The position numbers and the translations under genes were made by a program. Below, piece after piece: positions 18,524-27,589 of a stretch of DNA of 64,000 bases. A model generated the notes under the pieces. It was not told the DNA's origin, did not search any database, and saw nothing but the letters and a program-made list of their open reading frames with translations. The DNA comes from Saprospiraceae bacterium (GTDB taxonomy: Bacteria; Bacteroidota; Bacteroidia; Chitinophagales; Saprospiraceae), in the NCBI GenBank assembly GCA_020437105.1, contig JAGQWR010000001.1, positions 27,827 to 91,826 of the forward strand, written 5' to 3'. Positions within the stretch are counted from its first letter, which is position 1. Each line of letters opens with the position of its first letter.

Positions 18524-18668
18524 CAGAATTTGAATTTAGGATATGTACAGGATTATGTGTTTTTTAGCGTTCGGTCTCATTCAGGATGCCTTAATTTTTC
18601 ATCTGGCTGCCTGAGAAGCCCTTATTTTTTGATTCGATCGTGCAAAATTAACGAAAACAGCTGAAAAA

Positions 18669-20003
18669 ATGCGTATTCACCTGATTGCAATTGGCGGAAG
18701 TGCAATGCACAATCTGGCACTCGCCTTACAAGCCAATGGACACGATGTTAGCGGTTCGGATGATGAAATCTATGATCCGGCCCACAGCAGGCTAAAAGAA
18801 AATGGACTACTCCCGGATTCAGTAGGCTGGTCTGCAGCTCGAATTGATCCGGAAATAGACATCGTTATTGTTGGCATGCACGCCAGACCGGATAATCCTG
18901 AATTACTTAAAGCAATCGAATTAGGCCTGGAAATCCATTCGTATCCCTCATATCTATACCAGCATGCCAGGAAAAAAGAACGTATAGTTGTTGGCGGAAG
19001 CCATGGTAAAACGACAACAACTGCCATAATAATGCATGTGCTCCAAAAAAGTAACACCTCATTTGATTATTTGGTTGGCGCACAGTTGGCTGGTTTTGAT
19101 CATATGGTACATCTTTCTGATGCTCCTCTAATGGTTTTAGAAGGGGATGAATACCTGTCTTCGCCTCTGGATACCCGATCAAAATTCTTGCACTACAAAC
19201 CCCAATTGGCCATTCTTACCGGAATCGCCTGGGATCATATAAATGTATTTCCAACTTTTGAATCCTATCTGGACACATTCAGGCAGTTTATTCAGGGAAT
19301 GGAGTCAAATGGATTTCTTTTTTACTACGGCGAGGACCCAGCCCTCCAGGAAATGGTGAAGCATGCTCCGGAAGGATTGACCTGCATTCCGTACCGCGGA
19401 TTTGATTCCGGGAAGTCTCCGGGTACTGTAAACCTGGAGGGAATGGAAGTGTCCTGGCCATTATTTGGCGCGCATAACAGACAGAACCTGCAGGCAGCTT
19501 GGCTGGTTTGTAAGCAACTGGGAATTCCAAAGGTACAATTCGCTGCTGCAATCCAGGATTTTGCCGGACCCTCACTGAGAATGCAACAATTGGTCTCCAC
19601 CGAAAAATTGACCGTTTTCCGTGATTTCGCGCATGCACCTTCCAAGCTTCGGGCAAGTATTCAGGCCATTCGGACTGAATTTCCGAATAAAAAACTAAAA
19701 GCAGTCTTTGAATTACACACCTTTAGCAGCCTGAATAAATCGTTTTTGCCTGATTATCAAAATACAATGGATCCCGCAGATAAGGCAGTTGTTTTCTATT
19801 TGCCCCATACCCTGGAAATGAAACGCATGCCGGCATTAGCCCCTGATTTTATACGAAAAGCTTTTCAGCGGGAGGATCTAATTGTACTGACCAGCACGGA
19901 AGATCTGAAAAACTGGCTGGATAAGGAGCGGGAGGAAGGAGGCGTTTTTGCGATGATGAGCTCGGGGAACTTTGGGAAACTCCCGAAGTGGTATGAATTG
20001 TAA
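18669..20003 (+). CDS. mpl: Mur ligase family peptidoglycan synthetase (Mpl-like)
   Basis: A 444-residue ATP-dependent ligase resembling UDP-N-acetylmuramate:L-Ala-gamma-D-Glu-mesoDAP ligase, which recycles murein tripeptide onto UDP-MurNAc. N-terminal Rossmann-like Mur domain (MRIHLIAIGGSAMHNLA, VSGSDDEIYDP), central ATP-binding GGSHGKTTTT (about 109-118), LEGDEYLSSPLDTRSKFLHYKP and GIAWDHINVFP, then a C-terminal domain with FRDFAHAPSKLRAS. SGSDDEIYDP and DEYLS fit Mpl rather than MurC. Standalone, followed by a strong hairpin terminator. Confidence 0.9.
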   Translation: MRIHLIAIGGSAMHNLALALQANGHDVSGSDDEIYDPAHSRLKENGLLPDSVGWSAARIDPEIDIVIVGMHARPDNPELLKAIELGLEIHSYPSYLYQHARKKERIVVGGSHGKTTTTAIIMHVLQKSNTSFDYLVGAQLAGFDHMVHLSDAPLMVLEGDEYLSSPLDTRSKFLHYKPQLAILTGIAWDHINVFPTFESYLDTFRQFIQGMESNGFLFYYGEDPALQEMVKHAPEGLTCIPYRGFDSGKSPGTVNLEGMEVSWPLFGAHNRQNLQAAWLVCKQLGIPKVQFAAAIQDFAGPSLRMQQLVSTEKLTVFRDFAHAPSKLRASIQAIRTEFPNKKLKAVFELHTFSSLNKSFLPDYQNTMDPADKAVVFYLPHTLEMKRMPALAPDFIRKAFQREDLIVLTSTEDLKNWLDKEREEGGVFAMMSSGNFGKLPKWYEL

Positions 20004-20006
20004 AAT

Positions 20007-20045
20007 AAAAAAGGGCCATTCCGAAAATCGGAATGACCCTTTTTT
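20007..20045. terminator. Bidirectional intrinsic terminator
   Basis: A hairpin with stem GGGCCATTCCG (20013-20023) / CGGAATGACCC (20029-20039), one mismatch, five-base loop, flanked by A6 on the left and T6 on the right. It can terminate both mpl (+) and the lipoprotein gene (-). Confidence 0.9.
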
Positions 20046-20060
20046 GTGTGACTTTAACTA

Positions 20061-21044
20061 TTAATACTTGATATTCAAGGTATAGCTATCGCCGTTACTT
20101 GAGGTCGTAATGTTTACAGATTCTACTTCAATCATGTAATATACGCCGTTAGATTCAACAACATAAACGTCGCCAGCTGTAGGAGCAGCAACATCAGTTA
20201 CAGAAAGCGGCACAGCATCACAACCAGTTGTGTTTACAGTACTTCCGTCAGAAAGTGCAACACCTTTAGAATAAGCTTCAGAGATTACCTCTTTGCTGTC
20301 AACACCACTGAAAGTGAAGTTTTCTAATTGGGTAGCATCAACTTCTTTCATATCCGCACCATTAACTGTACCAAACTGAGCCAACCAATTGCTTGCATTT
20401 GGCTCAGCACAATCGATACCAAGGTCACGAATTTGAGCAGCCGAATTAGTAGAACCGACAGAAGAACCATCAATCAGATTCAATCCACCTGTACCAGCAG
20501 GGCCGGCAGCGTTGAAAAGAACACCTGAAAGCGACATGTCAAGCGGAGTAGCAGGTTTGAAAGTAGTAACAGTGATAGAAGAAGAGCCTACCAGGCCATT
20601 CTCATCAGCTACATCAAAAGTGTAAGTGGCAGCAGAAAACTCATCTTGAAGATTCAACAGAATTTCAATTTCAAAGCCATCTACATTATCACCCAGGATC
20701 AACAATGGATTGTTAGCAGTGATTTCAGTATCAGTCCGCAAATCACGGATGATTAAGCGATCAACAGAAACGTTTCCTCCATCTTGAGTGATCGTCAGGC
20801 TTTTGAGGGCTCCTGTACCTTTGTCTGCTTTGATACCAATTGAGGCAAATGAAGTTGTATCATCCGTTGTGTAATCTGCGTAGTCGTAAACCGAACCATC
20901 AGTTGGGTCCTCTAATAGAAAAACTACATCAGGTGGAAAATTGATCGGATCAATCGTATCATCTTCCTTACAACCAGAGGTAACAAATACAAGTGTGATT
21001 GCAACTAAAGCAAACAGAGACAGAAATTTTTTCATGTTATTCAT
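20061..21044 (-). CDS. Hypothetical surface lipoprotein
   Basis: A 327-residue acidic, Ser/Thr/Asp-rich protein with a lipoprotein signal ending VTSGCKEDD. Beta-rich, Ig/cadherin-like sequence follows, with YTFDVADENGLVGSSSITVTT as one strand pair. The downstream half contains a C-x-C pair far apart (DLGIDCAEP and TTGCDAVP) that could form a disulfide, and it ends in GDVYVVESNGVYYMIEVESV. It is a typical Bacteroidota secreted lipoprotein of unknown function. A second ATG three codons in is an alternative start. It shares the terminator with mpl. Confidence 0.8.
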   Translation of the reverse strand: MNNMKKFLSLFALVAITLVFVTSGCKEDDTIDPINFPPDVVFLLEDPTDGSVYDYADYTTDDTTSFASIGIKADKGTGALKSLTITQDGGNVSVDRLIIRDLRTDTEITANNPLLILGDNVDGFEIEILLNLQDEFSAATYTFDVADENGLVGSSSITVTTFKPATPLDMSLSGVLFNAAGPAGTGGLNLIDGSSVGSTNSAAQIRDLGIDCAEPNASNWLAQFGTVNGADMKEVDATQLENFTFSGVDSKEVISEAYSKGVALSDGSTVNTTGCDAVPLSVTDVAAPTAGDVYVVESNGVYYMIEVESVNITTSSNGDSYTLNIKY

Positions 21045-21245
21045 GATTTTTGTTTACAAATTGATAAAGTGGGTAATTTCAACATTCTGACGATATAACG
21101 ATTGAAAGTCACAAAATGCTGACAGGATACCCTGCTATTTTCTAAAAAGTGTTAGATATGCGTATTGTTCATTCTTTGGCGGCGCAAATTTCTAATTTTT
21201 TTAGCATTTTGCGAAGCATTTTTATTTAAACCTGACCACAAACGT

Positions 21246-22490
21246 ATGAAAGATTATCAATATTCTGTTTTGGATCGATTTCTACATTATGTTACAATTG
21301 ATACCCAATCAGATCCGGAATCAACGAGTTTCCCTTCCACAGAAAAGCAAAAGAACCTTGGCAAAATTTTAGTCGAGGAATTGATATCCCTCGGAATAAC
21401 CGATGCTCATTTAGACGAGTATGGTTATGTTTATGCCACACTTCCTGGAAATTCCACAAAAAAAGTACCTACAATTTGCCTGTGTTCGCATATGGATACC
21501 TCTCCCGATGCAGATGGCAAAAACGTCAAACCCCTGGTACATTCAAATTATCAGGGGCAGGATTTAGTACTACCGGATGACCCGAATCAGGTAATCCGGC
21601 TTTCAGAACACCCAAATTTGGGAGAACAGATCGGAAATGACATCGTTACAGCAAGTGGTACTACGCTGTTGGGTGCGGATAATAAGGCCGGCCTGGCAGA
21701 AATAATGGATGCAGTACAGTATTTTATGTCCCACCCGGATGAATTACACGGCGATGTGCGAATCCTCTTTACTCCGGACGAAGAAATTGGACATGGTGTT
21801 GATCATGTGGATATTAAAAAATTGGGCGCGGATTTTGGCTATACCATCGATGGTGAAAAGCGCGGCACTATGGAAGATGAGACTTTTTCAGCAGATGCTG
21901 CAAGTGTTATTATCCATGGAGTAATTATCCATCCGGGTTTTGCAAAAGGCAAACTGGAGAATGCCCTGAAAATTGGTGGCGAAATTCTGGCTGAATTACC
22001 AAAGGGACGGCTTTCTCCGGAAACTACTTCCGGCAAGGAAGGATTTTTACATCCCACCTCCTTTAATGGACTAGCCGAAAAGGCCGAGATCAAATTTATT
22101 GTGCGCGATTTTACAGAAGAAGGATTAAAAAGTAAGGAAGCCGAACTTCAACGCATTGTTGATAAGGTTTTAGCACGTTATCCGAATTCAACTGCCACCG
22201 TAACCTTTACTGAGCAATATCGAAATATGAAGGTAATATTGGATCAATATCCGGAGGTGGTTGAAAATGTAGAGGAAGCCATACGTAGAGCTGGGATGGT
22301 ACCGGAAAAACGCAGTATCAGGGGCGGAACAGACGGTTCCCGCCTTTCCTTCATGGGACTGCCCTGTCCGAATATTTTTGCCGGAGAACATGCTTTTCAC
22401 AGTAAGCATGAATGGGTAACTGTGCAGGACATGCAAAAAGCAGTGGATACCATCATACAGCTTGTCAAAGTATGGGAGGAACGTGCCTAA
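21246..22490 (+). CDS. pepT: Peptidase T (tripeptide aminopeptidase)
   Basis: A 414-residue dinuclear zinc M20 peptidase that removes the N-terminal residue of tripeptides in the cytosol. Metal and catalytic motifs: CLCSHMDTSPD, GADNKAGLAEI, FTPDEEIGHG and GEHAFHSKHEW; also YTIDGEKRG and IRGGTDGSRLS. The start is ATG 21246 (MKDYQYSVLDRFLHYV), since peptidase T begins like this; upstream in-frame codons give an unlikely hydrophobic extension. Length matches E. coli PepT. Confidence 0.95.
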   Translation: MKDYQYSVLDRFLHYVTIDTQSDPESTSFPSTEKQKNLGKILVEELISLGITDAHLDEYGYVYATLPGNSTKKVPTICLCSHMDTSPDADGKNVKPLVHSNYQGQDLVLPDDPNQVIRLSEHPNLGEQIGNDIVTASGTTLLGADNKAGLAEIMDAVQYFMSHPDELHGDVRILFTPDEEIGHGVDHVDIKKLGADFGYTIDGEKRGTMEDETFSADAASVIIHGVIIHPGFAKGKLENALKIGGEILAELPKGRLSPETTSGKEGFLHPTSFNGLAEKAEIKFIVRDFTEEGLKSKEAELQRIVDKVLARYPNSTATVTFTEQYRNMKVILDQYPEVVENVEEAIRRAGMVPEKRSIRGGTDGSRLSFMGLPCPNIFAGEHAFHSKHEWVTVQDMQKAVDTIIQLVKVWEERA

Positions 22491-22540
22491 AATCATAAAT
22501 ATCCTGAACCAATTCAGCTGATCAGTCGTTTTTGATTATC

Positions 22541-22771
22541 ATGAAGAAGAGTATTTTTGTCGTGTTGGGCTTTGCCCTCCTTACTTTTGGATTCTTATCC
22601 ATTGTCTTAAGTATGATTGGACTTCAATTAAGCTTTTTGACCTGGCTGGATAATTCAAGTCGTCTGATCGGATTTGTAATACGTATCGGAATGGTTCTGG
22701 TAGGGATCATTATGATGGCCCTGGCAACAACCGATTGGGAACGGGAATTTCGCGAAAGCAGCGAGCCCTGA
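22541..22771 (+). CDS. Small hypothetical membrane protein
   Basis: A 76-residue protein with two hydrophobic helices (about 3-28 and 41-61) and a charged tail (TDWEREFRESSEP). The ATG at 22541 was chosen over an in-frame TTG nine bases upstream. It lies 20 bases before the HMG-CoA lyase gene, so they are probably co-transcribed; function unknown. Confidence 0.65.
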   Translation: MKKSIFVVLGFALLTFGFLSIVLSMIGLQLSFLTWLDNSSRLIGFVIRIGMVLVGIIMMALATTDWEREFRESSEP

Positions 22772-22791
22772 TATAGACCTTCTAACCAAAT

Positions 22792-23643
22792 ATGGTAAAA
22801 CTGATTGAATGCCCGCGTGATGCCATGCAGGGCTTGAAAGAATTTATTCCAACAGAAATTAAAGCCGCCTACTTGAATCAATTGCTTCAGGTAGGCTTTG
22901 ATACAATAGATTTTGGCAGTTTTGTGTCTCCCAAAGCAATTCCCCAAATGCGTGATACTGCGGCTGTTTTATCCAAACTAAAGCTACAGTCCGATTCTGC
23001 AAAATTGTTATCAATAGTTGCAAATCTTCGTGGTGCGCAGGACGCTGTTCAATTTGATGAGATAAGCTATCTGGGATATCCATTTTCAATTTCGGAAACC
23101 TTCCAGCTTCGAAATACCAATGCGACAATAGGGGAGTCGATGGACCGGGTGAAGGCCATGCAGGAAATCTGTGTTCAGGCTGACAAGGAAATGGTCGTTT
23201 ATATCTCTATGGGTTTTGGTAATCCCTACGGCGATCCCTGGAATGCGGAGATTGTTCAAAAATGGGCAGACGAATTAATAGCCCTGGATATCCGTATTTT
23301 ACAATTATCTGATACGATTGGGGTGTCCAATCCAGATAGCATCGCTTACTTGTTCAGTAACCTTATCCCGGCTTATCCCGACATTGAAATTGGTGCCCAC
23401 CTGCATACTGAGCCGCATAATTGGAAAGAAAAAATTCATGCAGCTTACGAACACGGCTGCAGGCGATTTGATGGTGCTATCAAAGGGTTTGGTGGCTGCC
23501 CAATGGCCAAAGATGATTTAACAGGAAATATGCCTACCGAAAATATGTGGCATTATTTCGAAGGAAGAAACCTGGAAACCGGTCTAAATGAGCAAGCGTT
23601 TACCGACTCCATTGCAATGGCAGTTGGGGTCTTTCCGCATTAA
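22792..23643 (+). CDS. Hydroxymethylglutaryl-CoA lyase
   Basis: A 283-residue TIM-barrel enzyme that splits HMG-CoA to acetyl-CoA and acetoacetate, the last step of leucine degradation. It shows the N-terminal LIECPRDAMQGLKEFIPTE (metal-binding Asp and catalytic Arg in the ECPRDAMQ segment), the metal site GAHLHTEP and the lyase signature IKGFGGCPMA with the mobile-loop Cys. Full length. The following GNAT gene starts 22 bases downstream. Confidence 0.93.
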   Translation: MVKLIECPRDAMQGLKEFIPTEIKAAYLNQLLQVGFDTIDFGSFVSPKAIPQMRDTAAVLSKLKLQSDSAKLLSIVANLRGAQDAVQFDEISYLGYPFSISETFQLRNTNATIGESMDRVKAMQEICVQADKEMVVYISMGFGNPYGDPWNAEIVQKWADELIALDIRILQLSDTIGVSNPDSIAYLFSNLIPAYPDIEIGAHLHTEPHNWKEKIHAAYEHGCRRFDGAIKGFGGCPMAKDDLTGNMPTENMWHYFEGRNLETGLNEQAFTDSIAMAVGVFPH

Positions 23644-23665
23644 CCATTTTAAACTTTTCGACTAC

Positions 23666-24100
23666 ATGTTTTTATTGGAAGTTCCTTTTGCTTCTCCTCA
23701 ATACGATGAGACCATTTCATTGCGTACCCGCATCCTTCGGGATCCGCTCGGAATGGTGTTTTACGAAAAAGATTTGGCGGCAGAATGGGATTCCATCCAC
23801 CTGGCTTATTATGATGACCAATGGGATTTATTAGGCTGCCTGGTGCTTAAGCCTGTAAGTGAGAGAATCCTTAAAATGAGGCAGGTGGCGGTTGATGCCG
23901 GCCGACAAAAGACAGGAGTAGGAACCGCCCTTGTCAAAGCTTCTGAAGAATTAGCCCGAAAAAAAGGATTTTCCATAATAGAATTGCATGCCCGCGATTC
24001 AGCCGTTCCTTTTTATACGCGCCTGGATTATCAGATAATAGGAGACCGTTTTGAGGAGGTCGGCATTCCACATTTCAAGATGGAGAAGTCCTTACTTTAA
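23666..24100 (+). CDS. GNAT family N-acetyltransferase
   Basis: A 144-residue acyltransferase. The acetyl-CoA-binding region shows MRQVAVDAGRQKTGVGTAL (R/Q-x-x-G-x-G/A variant) followed by SIIELHARDSAVPFYTRLDYQ, typical of ElaA-like GNAT proteins. The ATG at 23666 was chosen because an upstream frame start would overlap the HMG-CoA lyase gene and add an unrelated basic leader. Substrate unknown. Confidence 0.85.
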   Translation: MFLLEVPFASPQYDETISLRTRILRDPLGMVFYEKDLAAEWDSIHLAYYDDQWDLLGCLVLKPVSERILKMRQVAVDAGRQKTGVGTALVKASEELARKKGFSIIELHARDSAVPFYTRLDYQIIGDRFEEVGIPHFKMEKSLL

Positions 24101-24166
24101 AGTAGGTTGGGGATTTGGTAATCGGGCTCCAAGAGGCATTAAAACGCTTATATACCCAAAACACTG

Positions 24167-24194
24167 CCAACCAGCCAGCCAGCAGGCAGGCAGG
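24167..24194 (+). repeat. GC-rich intergenic repeat copy 1 (GGCAGGCAGG type)
   Basis: A 28-base stretch with CCAGCCAGCCAGC followed by AGGCAGGCAGG, an imperfect inverted/tandem tetranucleotide structure in an otherwise AT-rich 198-base spacer between the GNAT and Mpo1-like genes. Its reverse complement shares an 11-mer, ACCTGCCTGCC, with the element at 34529-34563. Confidence 0.6.
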
Positions 24195-24298
24195 TTTCCT
24201 TCAAAGAACAAATCCCCCAACATACTCTTGAACAACTGCACAGTATTTCTCCTACTTATTTTATATTTTTCAGAAAATTCTCACTAAAACAAGGAGTC

Positions 24299-24772
24299 AT
24301 GGCCAAATCAATGCAGTGGTTATTGGATAAATACGGCGAAAACCATAAAAACCACACAAATAAATTAATCCACTGGGTATGCGTACCTCTCATTGTATTC
24401 AGCTTGTTTGGCCTGATTTTTTCTATTCCTTTTTTTACTGATAAAACCATGTTAGCAAACTGGGCAGCAATCGTCTGGACGATTGCTCTGCTTTATTATT
24501 TGCGGCTTTCGTTCTCCATGTTTCTGGGCTTTGTCGGACTTGGATTTTTAGTTCTTTGGGGCAACTATAGTATTTACGAAGCGGTAGGCAAGGACAGTAG
24601 CATGCACGTTTATATTTCTCTTGGAATTTTCGTCATTGCCTGGGTAGGACAGTTTATTGGCCATAAAATTGAAGGTCAAAAACCCTCTTTTCTGGAAGAC
24701 CTCCAGTTTTTGATGGTAGGTCCTGCCTGGCTCCTACATTTCATCTATTCCAAATTGGGAATCCCGTATTAA
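24299..24772 (+). CDS. Mpo1-like (DUF962) membrane protein
   Basis: A 157-residue protein with the DUF962 N-terminus MQWLLDKYGENHKNHTNKLIHWVCVPLI and about four transmembrane helices. The conserved NKLIHWVCVP and GWxxQFIGHKIEGQKPS (here VGQFIGHKIEGQKPS) His motifs match yeast Mpo1, an Fe(II) dioxygenase for alpha-oxidation of 2-hydroxy fatty acids. The function in bacteria is inferred from family only. Confidence 0.88.
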   Translation: MAKSMQWLLDKYGENHKNHTNKLIHWVCVPLIVFSLFGLIFSIPFFTDKTMLANWAAIVWTIALLYYLRLSFSMFLGFVGLGFLVLWGNYSIYEAVGKDSSMHVYISLGIFVIAWVGQFIGHKIEGQKPSFLEDLQFLMVGPAWLLHFIYSKLGIPY

Positions 24773-24784
24773 CCGGATAATTAA

Positions 24785-25558
24785 TCAGGCATAGCCTCGT
24801 AATTTGTATATCGCAAGTCCAACCAGCTCTTTTATCAGTATGTTCCAGGTGGAAAGTGCTTTTGCATCCGGAAATAACCAGGTGTTTGGGGTCCAGTGCA
24901 GTTTCTCCTGGATTAGGTCTGTAGGGTAGGGAATTACTTCCAAACCCTGCTTACGACAGATTGCCAAAGAACGCCGCATGTGAAAAGCTGAAGTAATTAA
25001 AACCACTGGCCCTTGAAGCCCGTTTTCTTCCATTACAGCCTTGGAAAAAATGATGTTTTCAAAGGTGTTTCGGGAGTTGGGTTCCGGAATGGTTACACTA
25101 TCCGGCCAGCACCAGGTATCCAGAAGATCGTCAATCAACAAAGACTCCGGGATAGCATCCTGGATAATACTACCGTTTCCACCACTTAGAATTAGTTTGT
25201 TTACCACACCTGCATTAAGCAACTCCAGTCCGTTTATTAAGCGGTTGGGGCGCTCATTTAAATTAAACCGATCGAAGGTCATATCCGTCGATTGTCGGTA
25301 ATACCCACCCAAAACAATACCTGTTTTCACCTCTGCCGGAATGTCTTTCGGACTGATAGGGCGAATCTCCCAAACGGATAGTCCGATATGAAGTATTAAT
25401 GGATTGGTAAACACCAGAAAAACCCAAACGGCTCCTTTGTACCCATAGCTTTTCCATTTCGGCCCTTTGGCAAAAAATCCCACCAAAAGCAGAAAAAAAA
25501 TCCAATTTGAAGGCTGGAGTAAAAAGGCAAAAACTTTTGAAAAGATAAAAAACATCAA
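24785..25558 (-). CDS. YdcF/ElyC-family (DUF218) membrane protein
   Basis: A 257-residue protein with two N-terminal membrane helices (about 3-28 and 33-55) and a DUF218 domain: TGIVLGGYYR, LILSGGNGS, ITIPEPNSRNTFEN and VVLITSAFHMRRSLAICRKQGLEVIPYPTD. ElyC/SanA relatives act in envelope biogenesis (undecaprenyl-phosphate-lipid metabolism); the exact role is unknown. The start overlaps the rhomboid stop (25555-25558), so it is coupled. A second start codon one residue in is equally possible. Confidence 0.88.
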   Translation of the reverse strand: MMFFIFSKVFAFLLQPSNWIFFLLLVGFFAKGPKWKSYGYKGAVWVFLVFTNPLILHIGLSVWEIRPISPKDIPAEVKTGIVLGGYYRQSTDMTFDRFNLNERPNRLINGLELLNAGVVNKLILSGGNGSIIQDAIPESLLIDDLLDTWCWPDSVTIPEPNSRNTFENIIFSKAVMEENGLQGPVVLITSAFHMRRSLAICRKQGLEVIPYPTDLIQEKLHWTPNTWLFPDAKALSTWNILIKELVGLAIYKLRGYA

Positions 25559-26178
25559 AAGGGTGTTTGATTGATCAACTTGTCTAAAAACATGCTAAAG
25601 AATTCCGGATTTAGAATGATGGTAAGAAGAAAACCAAATATGGCTCCGTAAAAGTGTGCATCATGGTCGATCATGTCCTGACCCTGTTTACTCGCGTAGG
25701 AGGAGTAAATTAAATATAATACCGCCGCAATAAAGGCCGGAACCGGAATTATAAAGAACAACAGGAGGATATTCCAAGGATTAAAAATTACATAGGCAAA
25801 CAAGATTCCAGACACGGCACCTGAAGCACCAACACTGGCAAAATAGGGGTCATCCTTATGTTTGTACAAGGTTGAAAGATTGGCAAAAGGAATGGTGCCC
25901 AGATAAAGCAGCAGGAAGTTGATTCTGCCCATTAATTCGCCAAAGTAAAAGATGAAGTTGCCTTCAACGGCTTCGCCAAATTGATAAAAAACAAACATGT
26001 TGATTCCCAAATGCAACCAGCTCCCATGCACGAATCCGGATGTCCAAAGCCGGTAAAATTCCTTCGACTTTGTTTCCGCGTAAGGCGAATGTTTTAATTT
26101 CTCAAACAGGGACCTGTTTTCAAAGCTGAAATAGGAAATACCGGCTGTAAGGATAATAAGGATGAGTGTTATTGACAT
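25555..26178 (-). CDS. Rhomboid family intramembrane serine protease
   Basis: A 207-residue membrane protein with about six helices. The catalytic Ser119 lies in GASGAVSG, and His175 in HFYGAIFG; His56 and Asn60 of HLGIN form the oxyanion region. The N-terminal WTSGFVHGSWLHLGINMFVF motif is typical. Substrates unknown. Probably co-transcribed with the YdcF-like gene downstream. Confidence 0.92.
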   Translation of the reverse strand: MSITLILIILTAGISYFSFENRSLFEKLKHSPYAETKSKEFYRLWTSGFVHGSWLHLGINMFVFYQFGEAVEGNFIFYFGELMGRINFLLLYLGTIPFANLSTLYKHKDDPYFASVGASGAVSGILFAYVIFNPWNILLLFFIIPVPAFIAAVLYLIYSSYASKQGQDMIDHDAHFYGAIFGFLLTIILNPEFFSMFLDKLINQTPF

Positions 26179-26207
26179 ATTTTTTGAATGTAGCTTTGCG
26201 AATTAAG

Positions 26208-26681
26208 TTATTCGTGATGATAGGGTTCATTTCGAAGAATGGTTTGTGCCCGGTATAATTGTTCCAGTATAAACAGGCGCACCATTTGATGCGAAAAGGT
26301 CATTTTTGAAAGCGATATCAAGTGGTTTGCCCGATGGCGAACCTCTCCTGAAAAACCATACGCCCCGCCAATCAAAAGAACTACTTTTCTATGTGATTGA
26401 TGCTGTAATGCTTCTAAATATTGGGCAAAGTCTATCGAGCGGTATTGTTTTCCCTGCTCGTCAAGGAGAATCAGGTAGTCAGAAGTATCCAGGCGTGCGA
26501 GTACAGCCTGTCCTTCCTTTTCCATTAATTGTTCCATCGGGAGTTTGCCTCCTTTCCGAATATCAGGAATCGTAATCAACTCAAAAGGAATATAACGCTT
26601 TAGCCGTTTTTCATATTCCGCTATGCCTGCTTCCAAAAAAGGAAAGGCTGTCTTACCAATTTGCCAGAGTTCCATTTTCAT
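26208..26681 (-). CDS. rlmH: 23S rRNA (pseudouridine(1915)-N(3))-methyltransferase RlmH
   Basis: A 157-residue SPOUT methyltransferase that modifies pseudouridine 1915 in helix 69. Start MKMELWQIGKT at 26681 matches the family N-terminus; a longer frame start is rejected. SAM-binding knot: LLDEQGKQYRSIDFAQ, LIGGAYGFS, and LSKMTFSHQMVRLFILEQLYRA, ending NEPYHH. Full length. It and sixA are divergent. Confidence 0.95.
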   Translation of the reverse strand: MKMELWQIGKTAFPFLEAGIAEYEKRLKRYIPFELITIPDIRKGGKLPMEQLMEKEGQAVLARLDTSDYLILLDEQGKQYRSIDFAQYLEALQHQSHRKVVLLIGGAYGFSGEVRHRANHLISLSKMTFSHQMVRLFILEQLYRAQTILRNEPYHHE

Positions 26682-26742
26682 CTGACACAAAAATAGCCGA
26701 ATTCCCGAATTAGCAGGCACCCTTTAATTGATCCATTCTGGC

Positions 26743-26750
26743 TACCTTTG
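26743..26750 (+). promoter_or_regulatory. -7 element of sixA at leaderless spacing
   Basis: TACCTTTG matches TAnnTTTG and is followed by CTTT and then the ATG at 26755. This is the same four-base gap as at rimO and the HD-domain gene. No clear -33 TTTG was found. Confidence 0.55.
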
Positions 26751-26754
26751 CTTT

Positions 26755-27255
26755 ATGAAAACAATTTACCTGATCCGACATGCTAAGTCCGACTGGAACA
26801 ACCCTTCCATTCGAGACATCGATAGACCGCTAAACAGCCGTGGCCAACGAGACGCTCCCTTTATGGCTAAAATGTTGGCAGGTAGGGGAGCAGCCCCGGA
26901 TAAACTGGTCAGCAGCCCGGCAAACAGAGCGCTGACAACCGCTTCCTATTTTGCTGCCGAGCTGGGTATTCCGCTTGACCAGATCCTGGAAAATAAAACG
27001 ATTTATGAAGCTTCTCCAACTTCCTTATTGCGGGAGATCAGCCACCTGGATGAGCAATGGAATTGCGTGCTGCTTTTTGGCCACAATCCAACTTTTACAG
27101 ATGTCGCCAATCGTTTTAGTAACCAGTACATTCCGAATATGCCTACTTGTGGCGTATGTAAAATTGAGTCAAGTGCAACTCAATGGGCTGAAATGGATCC
27201 AATAAATAGCCAGCTTACGGAGTTTCATTTCCCGAAACAATATTTTCCGGCATGA
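26755..27255 (+). CDS. sixA: SixA-like phosphohistidine phosphatase (histidine phosphatase family)
   Basis: A 166-residue phosphatase. The catalytic RHAKSDW motif (His9) opens the protein, followed by NSRGQRDAPFMA, VSSPANRALTTA and FGHNPTFTDVANR with the second His. The ATG at 26755 gives MKTIYLIRHAKSDW directly, preferred to an upstream start at 26728 that would precede the promoter element. SixA removes phosphate from histidine of HPt/PTS proteins in E. coli; the target here is unknown. Its stop overlaps the DUF4296 start (ATGA). Confidence 0.9.
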   Translation: MKTIYLIRHAKSDWNNPSIRDIDRPLNSRGQRDAPFMAKMLAGRGAAPDKLVSSPANRALTTASYFAAELGIPLDQILENKTIYEASPTSLLREISHLDEQWNCVLLFGHNPTFTDVANRFSNQYIPNMPTCGVCKIESSATQWAEMDPINSQLTEFHFPKQYFPA

Positions 27256-27584
27256 GAAAAGTCTTTTTTATCCTAAGCCTGAGCCTGTTGTGCTGGTCCT
27301 GTTGGCAGAACAAAGACAAGCTCCCGGAAGTAGATACAAAATTGGTAAATGTGCTGGTTGATCTGCATCTAGCAGAAGCTGCTGCGGCAAATTTAACTTC
27401 TCGCACCAGAGATACGCTTTTGCCTAAATATTATGATCAGGTTTTTCAAATCCATCAAATGGATGCAGCGGAGTGGAAACAAACAATGGATGAGCTCCAA
27501 CGCCAACCCCTGCTCATGAAACAGCTTTACACACAAGTGCTCGATACACTCGAAAAAAAGGTACTTGAAACCCGGGAAAAATAA
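27252..27584 (+). CDS. DUF4296 lipoprotein
   Basis: A 110-residue protein with a lipoprotein signal ending LLCWSCW (Cys18 likely lipidated) and a DUF4296 domain: VNVLVDLHLAEAAAANL, KYYDQVFQIHQM and a helical C-terminus. The family is confined to Bacteroidota and its function is unknown. Translationally coupled to sixA by a four-base overlap. It converges with yggS. Confidence 0.85.
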   Translation: MRKVFFILSLSLLCWSCWQNKDKLPEVDTKLVNVLVDLHLAEAAAANLTSRTRDTLLPKYYDQVFQIHQMDAAEWKQTMDELQRQPLLMKQLYTQVLDTLEKKVLETREK

Positions 27585-27589
27585 TGGAC

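Noticed and set aside
24051..24287. A 78-residue plus-strand frame including PASQQAGR
   Set aside because: It is produced by the intergenic GC-rich repeat and extends from the GNAT end; not a gene.
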